Assembly (NCBI GenBank): GCA_964555565.1
Contig: CAZKTF010000068.1
Location: 1 to 15,113 of the forward strand
Direction: 5' to 3'
DNA length: 15,113 nucleotides
DNA from: CAZKTF01 sp964555565
GTDB lineage: Bacteria > Planctomycetota > JAJSAM01 > JAKLKS01
The notes under the pieces were generated by a model, which saw nothing but the letters and a program-made list of their open reading frames with translations, did not search any database and was not told where the DNA came from. The position numbers and the translations under genes were made by a program. Position 1 is the first letter of the stretch; every line of letters begins with the position of its first letter. Positions 6,937 to 13,531 of the stretch are shown here, piece after piece.

Positions 6937-8445
6937 GTGGAGTACTACATCGCCCACCGCAGGGCCGGCGCCGCGGCGGACCCGCTCCTCGCCTTCTTCC
7001 TCCCCGAGGGGGACGCGGCCCCGGCGGCCCCCCTTGCCGAGGTGGACCGCGCGCTCGGGGGGCTCGTCGCCCGGGTCCGCGGGAACGGGGAGTTCCGCGG
7101 GAAGCACCGGCAGACGACCCTCCTGCACAACCCGGGGAAGGAGGGGCCGGAGCGGGTCCTCCTCGTGGGCCTGGGGAAGCCCGGGACCGCCGACCTGGAG
7201 TCCTTCCGGCGCGCCGCGGGCGCCGCGGGGCTCGCGGCGAAGGCCGCCGGCGCCGCCGCCTTCTCGGCGGTCCTCCCGGATCTGCCCGGAGTCCCGCTCC
7301 GGGACCTGACCGTGGCGCTGCTGGAGGGGGTCACCCTGTCCCTCTACGACTTCTCCCGCCACAAGACGGAGAAGGTCGAGGCGGAGAAGGCCGAGGGGCC
7401 CCGCTCCCTCACGGTGGTGGACGAGGACGGCCGCGGGCGCCCGGAGGTGGAGCAGGGGCTCGCGCTCGGGCGGGTCCTCGCCGAGGCGGCCTGCTGGTGC
7501 CGGGACGTCGCGAACACCCCGGGGAACGAGGGGACTCCGACCTTCCTCGCGGAGCGGGCCGCGGAGATCGCCCGCGAGGGCCGGATGCAGCTCACCGTCC
7601 TCGATCGGGCGGACATGGAGCGCGAGGGGATGGGGGGGGTCCTGGGAGTCGCCCGGGGATCCCACGAGCCCCCGAAGTTCATCGTCCTCGAGCACAACCC
7701 CGGCCGGGAGGACCTCGACACCGTGGCGCTCGTGGGCAAGGGGATCACCTTCGACTCGGGGGGGATCTCGATCAAGCCCGCCGAGAACATGCACGAGATG
7801 AAGTTCGACAAGTGCGGGGGGGTGGCGGTCCTGGCCACGATGCGGGCCCTCGGGCGGCTGCGCCTCCCGCTGCGGGTGGTGGGGATCGTCCCCGCCACGG
7901 AGAACCTCCCCGGGGGGAGCGCGTACAAGCCGGGGGACGTGGTCCGCACCCTCGGCGGGAAGTCCGTGGAGATCCTCAACACGGACGCCGAGGGCCGGAT
8001 GATCCTCGTGGACGGGATCACCTGGGCGAAGCGGTACCGCCCGAAGGCGATCGTGGACCTCGCGACGCTCACCGGGGCCTGCATGGTGGCGCTCGGGGAC
8101 CAGGCCGCGGGGCTGTTCAGCACCGACGACGCCCTGGCGGGGCAGCTCCAGCGGGCGTCGGAGGCCACCGGCGAGCGCCTCTGGCGGATGCCGCTGTACC
8201 CCGAGTACACGGAGCAGATCCGGAGCGACGTGGCGGACTACAAGAACACGGGCGGGCGGCTCGGCGGGGCCTCCACGGCGGCGGCGCTCCTCCAGGCCCA
8301 CGCCGAGGGCGTTCCCTGGGCGCACCTGGACATCGCCCCCACGGCCTGGACCTCGAAGGACCGCGACTACCTCCGCAAGGGGGCCACGGGGTTCGGGCCC
8401 CGCACGCTCCTCCGCTTCCTCCTCGCGCGGGCCGGGCAGGGTTAG
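6937..8445 (+). CDS. pepA: leucyl aminopeptidase (M17 family)
   Basis: This cytosolic two-metal aminopeptidase removes N-terminal residues during peptide turnover. Seen in the C-terminal catalytic domain are VGKGITFDSGG (metal ligands Lys268 and Asp273), the KFDKCGG segment with another Asp ligand, TENLPGGSAYKPGD, and the M17 signature NTDAEGRM at 348-355 with Asp350, Glu352 and Arg354. LTGACMVALG and a DYKNTGGR...GGASTAAALL tail follow, as in the family. The canonical MKYDM is FDKCGG here, a mild variation. GTG at 6937 is chosen because GGGAGG lies 10 nt upstream (6921-6926), MEYYIAHRRAG aligns with the usual N-terminal strand, and the length (502) equals that of typical PepA. ATG at 6895 lies inside the inverted repeat and has no ribosome site. 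Confidence 0.93.
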   Translation: MEYYIAHRRAGAAADPLLAFFLPEGDAAPAAPLAEVDRALGGLVARVRGNGEFRGKHRQTTLLHNPGKEGPERVLLVGLGKPGTADLESFRRAAGAAGLAAKAAGAAAFSAVLPDLPGVPLRDLTVALLEGVTLSLYDFSRHKTEKVEAEKAEGPRSLTVVDEDGRGRPEVEQGLALGRVLAEAACWCRDVANTPGNEGTPTFLAERAAEIAREGRMQLTVLDRADMEREGMGGVLGVARGSHEPPKFIVLEHNPGREDLDTVALVGKGITFDSGGISIKPAENMHEMKFDKCGGVAVLATMRALGRLRLPLRVVGIVPATENLPGGSAYKPGDVVRTLGGKSVEILNTDAEGRMILVDGITWAKRYRPKAIVDLATLTGACMVALGDQAAGLFSTDDALAGQLQRASEATGERLWRMPLYPEYTEQIRSDVADYKNTGGRLGGASTAAALLQAHAEGVPWAHLDIAPTAWTSKDRDYLRKGATGFGPRTLLRFLLARAGQG

Positions 8446-8491
8446 GCGCGGGGGGGCCCTCCTGGAGCCGCGCACCCGCCTCGTCCGGCTG

Positions 8492-9478
8492 GTGGACGCC
8501 CTCCGCGGGCGCCGGCGCGTCGTCGTCCTCACCCACGACAACCCGGACCCCGACGGGATCGGGAGCGCCGTCGCGCTCCGCCACCTGGTGCACCGCTACG
8601 CCGGGGTCACGGCCACCATCGCCCACGGCGGGATCGCGGGTCGCAGCGAGAACCGCGCCATGCTGCGGTTCCTCCGCGTGAAGCCGGTCCCCTCGGCCCA
8701 CCTGGCCTGGCGCCGGTTCGACCTCGTGTGCCTCGTGGACGCCCAGCCCACGGCGGGCAACGTCACCCTCCCCGAGGACGTGGTCCCGGGCGTGGTCTTC
8801 GACCACCACCCGCCCCGGGGACCGGTCCCGGGGACCGCGCTGTGGGACGTGGAGGAGGGCGCCGGGGCGACCTGCACCCTGCTGGCCGAGCTGTACCTCC
8901 GCAACGGGATCCCCCTCCCGCAGCCCATCGCCACGGGGCTCGCGCTGGGGATCAAGGCGGAGACCCAGGACCTCGGCCGCGAGACCTCGCCCCGGGACGA
9001 GGAGGTCTACACGGCGCTCTACGCGCTCGCGAACAAGCGCCTCCTCTCGCGGATCGAATCGGAGCGGGTGCCCCGGACCTACTTCGGGGAGTTCGCGCGC
9101 GCCATCGACGGGGCCCGGGTGCACGACGCCGTGGTGGTGTCCGACCTGGGCGACGTGGCGGCGCCGGACATCGTCCCCGAGATGGCCGACTTCCTCCTGC
9201 GCCTGGAGGGGATGCGCTGGTCCTGCGTCCTCGGGTGCCACGAGGACCTGCTCCACGTCTCCGTCCGCGCCGCGGACGCCACGCTCCAGGCGGCGGCCCT
9301 GCTGCGGCGCGCGATGCACGGGATGGGCTCCTGCGGAGGCCACGGGTCCATGGCGGGGGGACAGATCCCGCTCCTGGGGATGACCCCCGGGGAGCGCCGC
9401 CAGGTCCGCGAGGTCTTCGTCGCCGACCTCCTGCCGCGCCTCCACGTCCGGGACCGGGCGGGGACGCCGCTCCTATAG
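8492..9478 (+). CDS. DHH/DHHA1-family phosphoesterase
   Basis: Members of this family cleave short oligonucleotides, cyclic dinucleotides or phospho-nucleotides using two metal ions. Motifs are THDNPDPDGIGSA (14-26), LVDAQPT with Asp83, the eponymous FDHH (103-106), a GIKAETQDLGRET segment (153-165), and the DHHA1 substrate loop CGGHGSMAGGQIPL (281-294). The overall plan resembles NrnA (nanoRNase/pAp phosphatase), but the fourth motif differs from the usual T-D-T, so I do not assign that name. GTG at 8492 is the only standard start in frame after pepA. However, it has no ribosome site and the frame stays open upstream with helix-like residues (RTRLVRLVDALRG), so translation may begin earlier at a rare codon such as CTG. 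The stop codon overlaps the left end of the 310-bp repeat unit. Confidence 0.85.
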   Translation: MDALRGRRRVVVLTHDNPDPDGIGSAVALRHLVHRYAGVTATIAHGGIAGRSENRAMLRFLRVKPVPSAHLAWRRFDLVCLVDAQPTAGNVTLPEDVVPGVVFDHHPPRGPVPGTALWDVEEGAGATCTLLAELYLRNGIPLPQPIATGLALGIKAETQDLGRETSPRDEEVYTALYALANKRLLSRIESERVPRTYFGEFARAIDGARVHDAVVVSDLGDVAAPDIVPEMADFLLRLEGMRWSCVLGCHEDLLHVSVRAADATLQAAALLRRAMHGMGSCGGHGSMAGGQIPLLGMTPGERRQVREVFVADLLPRLHVRDRAGTPLL

Positions 9479-9786
9479 AGCCCCTATCACGATGCCCCGT
9501 GGCCGCGTTGCCGCCCCGGCGGGCCAGATGGTAGGCGGGCGGCCGAAGGCGACCTGCGGAGCCGGTCGCCGAGGCCGAGCGGGGGAGCCGCAGGCGACCC
9601 CCCGCGTCCCAACACCCCAGATGGCCCGCCCGGGCGGCAACCCTTCGGGCCGGGCGCGATGAGCGGCGCCTGGCGGCCGATCGCCTCCTCGGAGACTCGT
9701 TCCATGGAGTCACCGTCGTCGGCGATCGGCCGCCATGCTTGCTCCTCGTCCCGGCGCGGCTCACGCGGCATCGTGATAGGGGCTCT
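9477..9786. repeat. 310-bp structured unit bounded by 20-bp perfect inverted repeats (MITE-like or cruciform/RNA element)
   Basis: The ends are exact reverse complements: AGAGCCCCTATCACGATGCC at 9477-9496 and its complement at 9767-9786. The match continues inward with a few mismatches to about 30 bp. Nested inside are TTGCCGCCCCGGCGGGCC (9508-9525) pairing with 9623-9640 (17 of 18) and a stem-loop GGCGACC/GGTCGCC (9548-9554 with 9564-9570). A perfect 15-bp pair, TGGCGGCCGATCGCC (9671-9685) with 9721-9735, follows. Folded, this gives an outer stem closing two arms, a cloverleaf-like shape. No protein gene fits inside, and no target-site duplication is obvious. The left end lies in the stop codon of the DHH gene. 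A non-autonomous mobile element is the simplest reading; a structured RNA is the alternative. Confidence 0.7.
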
Positions 9787-9788
9787 CA

Positions 9789-9816
9789 GGGCGGGGGTAG
9801 TGGGCGGGGGTAGAAT
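9789..9816 (+). promoter_or_regulatory. 13-bp-period G-rich repeat leading into a TAGAAT -10 box
   Basis: GGGCGGGGGTAG occurs twice, at 9789-9800 and 9802-9813, separated by a single T. The second copy runs into TAGAAT at 9811-9816, a five-of-six match to the -10 consensus. The GTG start of the next gene is at 9827, so the predicted transcript begins only a few bases before it or at it. No -35 hexamer is present; the G-runs (four, of 3-5 bases) occupy that place and could form a G-quadruplex or a regulator site. It starts right after the 310-bp unit. Confidence 0.45.
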
Positions 9817-9826
9817 CGCGCGGGTC

Positions 9827-11164
9827 GTGCGGTGCCCCCTCCTCCCGGTCGCGTCCCTGCTCCTCCCGCTGGCCGCATCCGCCGCGGGGGCCGACGAGTT
9901 CACGCTCCGCGACGGGACGGTCCTCACGGCGGAGGAGCTGCGCGACCTGGGGGACCGCCTGGAGGTCCGGACCGCGGGCGGGACCCGGACCCTCCCCAAG
10001 GACCAGATCCGGGAGCGGGCGCGGAAGAAGACCCCCTGGGAGGAGTTCGAGGCGAAGTTCGCGCTGCTCGAGGAGGGGGACTCCGAGGGGAACTACCTCC
10101 TCGGCGCCTGGGCGCGGGAGCGCGGGCTGGAGGGGGAGGCGCGCCGCGCCTTCCGCCGCGCCGTGGCGGGGGACCCGGAGAACGCCAAGGCCCGCACGGC
10201 GCTGGGCCACGTCCGCGTGGACGGGAAGTGGGTGGCCCCGGCGGGGGAGAAGCACCCCCCGGAGGAGTGCGGGGCCCCCGTCGAGGGGGCGGTCGCCACG
10301 CCGGCCGAGAGGGCGCTCGGCGTCGCGGCGGCCAAGAGGCAGTCCGACCACTACCGCGTGGAGTCGGTCCGGCCCGGGACCAGTCAGCGGGTCCTCGCAC
10401 GCTACCTGGACACTCTCGAGAGGGCCCGCGAGGCGACCTACGCCTTCCTCGGGGAGGGCGCGCCCCCCCCGGGGGGTCCCCGCGCCGTCATCGTGCTCCT
10501 CCGGGACCGGCCGGACCGGCCCCGCTCCGACTTCCAGCGCGCCCTGGACGCCCTCGTCGTCCCCCGCGTGACCCCGGGCGGCGTGGACGAGCGCCTCCTC
10601 CGCCTGGAGAAGGCCTGCGGTTTCGCGCGCCTGCGCGACGGGACGAGGGGCGCCCTCGCGTCCCCCTTCAGCGACGACGAGACCGCCGACCGCGCCTGCC
10701 TCGCCCACCACGCGGTCCACGAGGCCTGGCTGGCCGAGGCCCCCGCCCGGGAGCGGGTGCCGGACTGGCTCACCGAGGCCGTGGCCTACGTGATCCTGAA
10801 CGAACCCTTCCCGGACGACCCCGCCTACTGCGTCGCGGTCGGCTACGGGAGGCCGGAGCGGGAGCCGGACCCCTGGCGGAACACGCGGACCTGGCGGGGG
10901 ACCGCGCGCCGCCTGGCGGCGGAGAACCGGGCCCTCGACTTCGCGAGCCTCTCCGTGCTGGACCTCAACTCGCTCACCTTCGAGAACCTCATCCAGGCCT
11001 GGAGCGTCCTCGACGCGCTGCTGGCGAGGGACGGCCCCGGCACGCGGGCCTACCTCAGACGCGTACGGCGGGGGGCCGACCCCCGCGAGGCCCTGAAGGA
11101 CATCCTCCACCTCGAGCCCGCAGGCGTGGACCGGCTGTGGAGGGAGCGCGCGCTGCGGAAGTAG
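9827..11164 (+). CDS. secreted protein with degenerate gluzincin (DUF1570/MA-type) peptidase domain
   Basis: A 445-residue exported protein. Residues 1-21 form a signal peptide (MRCPLLPVASLLLPLAASAA). Residues 22-65 are a small beta region (DEFTLRDGTVLTAEEL...). Residues 88-136 resemble a tetratricopeptide-like repeat ending LGHVRVDGKWV, a style common in planctomycete secreted proteins. The C-terminal part (about 185-440) resembles gluzincin peptidases: LAHHAVHEAWL at 292-302 followed by PDWLTEAVAYV at 312-322. The expected HExxH reads HHAVH (294-298), so the zinc ligands H294, H298 and E317 are kept but the catalytic Glu is His295. It is probably inactive, or the domain has another role. 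GTG at 9827 is chosen because the signal peptide starts there; an upstream ATG at 9659 lies in the repeat unit. Confidence 0.7.
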   Translation: MRCPLLPVASLLLPLAASAAGADEFTLRDGTVLTAEELRDLGDRLEVRTAGGTRTLPKDQIRERARKKTPWEEFEAKFALLEEGDSEGNYLLGAWARERGLEGEARRAFRRAVAGDPENAKARTALGHVRVDGKWVAPAGEKHPPEECGAPVEGAVATPAERALGVAAAKRQSDHYRVESVRPGTSQRVLARYLDTLERAREATYAFLGEGAPPPGGPRAVIVLLRDRPDRPRSDFQRALDALVVPRVTPGGVDERLLRLEKACGFARLRDGTRGALASPFSDDETADRACLAHHAVHEAWLAEAPARERVPDWLTEAVAYVILNEPFPDDPAYCVAVGYGRPEREPDPWRNTRTWRGTARRLAAENRALDFASLSVLDLNSLTFENLIQAWSVLDALLARDGPGTRAYLRRVRRGADPREALKDILHLEPAGVDRLWRERALRK

Positions 11165-11170
11165 AGATGC

Positions 11171-11190
11171 GGTGTCAGGCACCTTTTTGT
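11171..11190 (+). terminator. short GGTGTCAGGCACC palindrome followed by a T-tract
   Basis: GGTGTCAGGCACC at 11171-11183 is an imperfect palindrome (GGTG/CACC plus a possible T-G pair) followed at once by TTTTTGTTCTT. It begins 7 nt after the stop of the preceding gene. Stem plus T-run fits a weak Rho-independent terminator. The same GTCAG-centred design is seen in the 6857-6911 repeat, so it may also be a dispersed repeat used as a terminator. Confidence 0.5.
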
Positions 11191-11304
11191 TCTTCACGCC
11201 GCCGCGCGACCCCCACCGTCGCATAATCTCCCTTATGTGGTGTTGCGTGCAGGGAGGACCGGCGGCCGGCGGATCGACACGCGGGATGCCCCCGGGCGGG
11301 CACC

Positions 11305-11324
11305 CCCCGGGCGGCGGCCCGGGG
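11305..11324 (-). terminator. perfect 8-bp GC hairpin after the small minus-strand gene
   Basis: CCCCGGGC and GCCCGGGG pair perfectly around a four-base loop (GGCG). On the minus strand this lies 7 nt beyond the stop codon of the 77-residue gene. A second GC palindrome (TGCCC/GGGCA near 11286-11302) follows. There is no T-tract, so classical intrinsic termination is doubtful; it may be a T-less terminator or an RNA 3' stabiliser. Confidence 0.4.
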
Positions 11325-11331
11325 CCTCCCG

Positions 11332-11565
11332 CTACTTACCCCTGGTCTCGGTCGTCACCTTGCCTCCCTTGTCCAGGAGTTGGAGGACGGGGATGCCGCT
11401 CGCGAGCAGGGAGAACCTGGCCCTGGGACGCTCCTCCTCATCGAAGAGCAGGAACTCGGGGTTGCTGAGCGCATCCAGTCGGAGGGTGGTCCGGTTCTTC
11501 AGCTTCTGGTCGAAGAGGGCCACCGTCGGGCCGCCGTTGGAATCGAAGCCGAGGCGCAGACGCAT
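11332..11565 (-). CDS. small protein of L-x-L-x-D-x-x-x-K repeats, function unknown
   Basis: A 77-residue product made of three repeats of about 24 residues. They are LRLGFDSNGGPTVALFDQKLK, then LRLDALSNPEFLLFDEEERPR, then FSLLASGIPVLQLLDKGGK. Each has the pattern (L/F)-x-L...G/S-x-P-x-(L/V)-x-L-(F/L)-D-x-x-x-K/R. This beta-hairpin repeat occurs in larger planctomycete proteins that end with strings of LxLxDKDGK units. Those usually have an N-terminal membrane anchor; none is seen here, so this may be a 5'-truncated relative. ATG at 11565 is used (GTG directly before it is possible); the ribosome site is poor (GCGGGG). Codon third positions are clearly biased to G/C in this frame, supporting coding. 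It is divergent from the CAP-domain gene. Confidence 0.6.
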   Translation of the reverse strand: MRLRLGFDSNGGPTVALFDQKLKNRTTLRLDALSNPEFLLFDEEERPRARFSLLASGIPVLQLLDKGGKVTTETRGK

Positions 11566-11700
11566 CACCCCGCGGAGGTCCGGTTCCGCTCGAGAATCCG
11601 GGACAGGTGCGACCGTACGGGGCTCATGGACCCGTACGCGGCCCCGGGCCGGAGGTATCCCTTGGGAGGCGGGCCTTCCTCGTCGCATGATGGCGGGAGA
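11566..11700. promoter_or_regulatory. divergent intergenic region with two CCGTACG palindromic words
   Basis: Between the divergent small gene and the CAP gene, CCGTACGG occurs at 11613-11620 and CCGTACG at 11632-11638, 19 bp apart. Each has a CGTACG palindromic core, a layout that could serve a dimeric regulator. No good -35/-10 pair is seen for either strand. The region also holds alternative starts for the plus-strand gene: ATG at 11626, and TTG at 11662 with GGAGG 6 nt upstream. Confidence 0.25.
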
Positions 11701-13389
11701 ATGGCCCCCCTGCGCGGGCCCATCCGCCTGCGATGCTTGAGGCCCGCCGCCGCCCTTGCCCTGGCGCTCCTGATCGTCGCCGGCCCATGTCCCGCTCACG
11801 CCGGGGAGGGGGGCGCGGCCCCCAATCTCGCGCATCGAGTCGAATCCCTGATGAAGAGGATCTCCGGTGACTCGGAGGCCGACCGCCGGACCGCGACGGA
11901 GGAACTCGCGAAGTCCGGCTTCCAGGCCATCGAGCACGTCCTGCGCCATCTGCCCGGGGAGTCCGAGGACGCCTCGTGGGCCGCGCTCATCGACGGGCTC
12001 GCCGGGATGGGTCCGGCACAGGCATCGGCGGACCTCCTCTCCTACAGGTCCGATTGGCCCTATGGCGCCAGGAAGCGGCTCGAGGGCGCGATCGTGGACC
12101 TGCGACGGCGCTTTGCCGCCCTCATCGTGGTGCCCCTCAAGGCTGGCGAACTCGCCGATTCCTCGCTCGTTCCTCCGGAGCAGGAGGTCGCCCACGGCAC
12201 CGATGGCCCGGTCGATGCCCGTTTCGCCCCGGGTGGGATCCGCTCGGTGGTGCTGAAAGGGGCCCTCCATGTCGATACCGCGGGGACGGGCAGGTACGAC
12301 GCCGTGGTCAACCCGGGGAAGCCGGCGGTCCTCCTCATCGGTCCGAAGGGGGCGGCGCGGCCCGTGGCATTCAGGCAGCGGCTGGGCGCCTGGATCGCGA
12401 CACCGGCAAGGGTCTTCACCGGGAATCTGGGGAAGGAGAGCGTCCAGGTCTTGGACGCGGACGGGGATGGCGCCATCACCGAGGCCGATTGCCTCCGGAT
12501 CGGCGAGACAGGGGCGTTCCGTCACCTGAAGACCGGGAACCTGTTCTGGAGCGAGGAGGGACTGACGCACGTCTCGTTCCGGGTCGCGGCAGGAGCAACG
12601 ATCCTCGAGGCGGCCCTGGAACTGCCGCCGTCTTGGGCGGGTGGGACGCGAAGGACGACCCTCGACTGGCTCAACCGCTGGCGCCGCGGGCCAGGCCTCC
12701 CTCCCGTGCGGCTCGACCGTACGCGCTCGGAAGGCTGCCGCCTTCATGCCGAGTACATGAGCCTCAACGGGGTCGGCCATGGGGAGGAGGAGGGGAAGCC
12801 CGGCTTCACGCCGGAGGGACGCGAGGAGGGGAAGGTCAGCAGCGTGGGTTCCTTCTCCGACCCGGCGGAACTCCTTCGCCATCTCGAGTCCGGCATCCTC
12901 AGCCGGTTGACCTGCATCGGGTCGGCAAGCGAGGGTGTGGGAGTGGGCCACGCCGCCAACGGATCGGCGGTCCATGCGGCGAAGCCGGCATTCTCGGACC
13001 GCGGCGGCCCCGTCCTCGTTCCGGGCCCCGGTCAGTCGGCAGTCCCAAGACTGTGCGGAAGAAGCGAGTCGCCCAAGCCCGACCTGGATCCGGACTTCTT
13101 CGAGAAGCCCCGCGGCTACCCCGTTTCCGTCGCCTTCGCGCATGGGATGAGGGGGCCCAAGGACGTTCGCATGGAGTTGTTCGAGGGGCCGAAGGAGAAG
13201 CCCGTGGAGGGGTTCCTCTTCACGCCGGAGAAGCCCTACGCCACCTTTCCCGGGCTTGAGCGGAACTACCATTCCGCCGTGTTCGTTGCCCGGGATCCGC
13301 TCCTCGGCCGGACCTCCTACACCGTCCGGTTCTCGGCGATCTGCGAGGGGAAGGAGTTCCCCAGGGAGTGGTCCTTCCGTACGGAGTAG
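11701..13389 (+). CDS. secreted multidomain protein with EF-hand loop and CAP (SCP-like) domain
   Basis: A 562-residue exported protein. The signal peptide is residues 1 to about 34 (LALALLIVAGPCPAHA). A helical segment (40-135, NLAHRVESLMKRIS...) looks like one or two HEAT-type units. A beta-rich domain (about 150-315) contains a textbook EF-hand calcium loop, DADGDGAITEAD, at 252-263. The CAP domain (about 318-430) begins LDWLNRWRRGPGLPPVRLD and includes HAEYMSLNGVGH with His360. The C-terminal domain (about 440-562) has GYPVSVAFAH, FTPEKPYA and FVARDPLLGRTSYTV, typical of sheets that follow CAP domains in bacterial extracellular proteins. ATG at 11701 is taken because it fits the signal peptide, but its ribosome site is badly spaced; TTG at 11662 has an ideal GGAGG. 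Function unknown; extracellular, probably calcium-dependent. Confidence 0.8.
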   Translation: MAPLRGPIRLRCLRPAAALALALLIVAGPCPAHAGEGGAAPNLAHRVESLMKRISGDSEADRRTATEELAKSGFQAIEHVLRHLPGESEDASWAALIDGLAGMGPAQASADLLSYRSDWPYGARKRLEGAIVDLRRRFAALIVVPLKAGELADSSLVPPEQEVAHGTDGPVDARFAPGGIRSVVLKGALHVDTAGTGRYDAVVNPGKPAVLLIGPKGAARPVAFRQRLGAWIATPARVFTGNLGKESVQVLDADGDGAITEADCLRIGETGAFRHLKTGNLFWSEEGLTHVSFRVAAGATILEAALELPPSWAGGTRRTTLDWLNRWRRGPGLPPVRLDRTRSEGCRLHAEYMSLNGVGHGEEEGKPGFTPEGREEGKVSSVGSFSDPAELLRHLESGILSRLTCIGSASEGVGVGHAANGSAVHAAKPAFSDRGGPVLVPGPGQSAVPRLCGRSESPKPDLDPDFFEKPRGYPVSVAFAHGMRGPKDVRMELFEGPKEKPVEGFLFTPEKPYATFPGLERNYHSAVFVARDPLLGRTSYTVRFSAICEGKEFPREWSFRTE

Positions 13390-13416
13390 CTCCGCGTGCT
13401 CCGGGGTACTGAGCCC

Positions 13417-13440
13417 GGCCCCCATCCCCGGCCTGGGGCC
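13417..13440 (+). terminator. GC stem-loop after the CAP gene
   Basis: GGCCCC (13417-13422) and GGGGCC (13435-13440) pair around a 12-nt loop, with an alternative inner stem CCCC/GGGG (13426-13429 with 13435-13438). It lies about 28 nt past the stop of the plus-strand gene, in the 142-bp convergent gap. No T-tract follows, so terminator function is tentative. Confidence 0.3.
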
Positions 13441-13498
13441 TCGAAGAGGCGATGACGGGCGAAGCGGCGCGACCGCGGTGGGGGCGCGGGGATGGGCT

Positions 13499-13518
13499 CC
13501 CTCCGTTCAGGCGGAGGG
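13499..13518 (-). terminator. GC stem-loop after the HEAT-repeat gene
   Basis: CCCTCCG (13499-13505) and CGGAGGG (13512-13518) form a perfect 7-bp stem with a six-base loop, 13 nt beyond the minus-strand stop at 13532-13534. No T-run follows. It mirrors the hairpin after the small minus-strand gene and is a candidate T-less terminator. Confidence 0.4.
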
Positions 13519-13531
13519 CCTCCCCGGTGCG

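Noticed and set aside
9477..9786. Integron attC site or CRISPR array as explanation of the repeats
   Set aside because: There are no regularly spaced direct repeats, no integrase or cas gene, and the pairs are nested inverted repeats rather than attC-type R/L boxes.
9659..9826. ATG at 9659 as start of the secreted peptidase-like protein
   Set aside because: The extra 56 residues come from the structured repeat unit and would bury the signal peptide; GTG 9827 gives a proper export signal.
11222..11468. CATAAT box and ATG at 11235 opening a 77-codon plus-strand frame
   Set aside because: The product is Gly/Pro/Arg-rich without family features and runs antisense to the small repeat gene; no -35 is visible.
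13382..13394. CGGAG-TAG-CTCCG hairpin with the CAP-gene stop codon in its loop
   Set aside because: A 5-bp stem is expected by chance in DNA of this GC content; no further support.
11566..13425. Minus-strand frame continuing upstream of the small repeat protein for 600 further codons
   Set aside because: It lies antisense to the CAP-domain gene, which has a signal peptide, EF-hand and CAP motifs; only the last 77 codons of the minus frame have family character.
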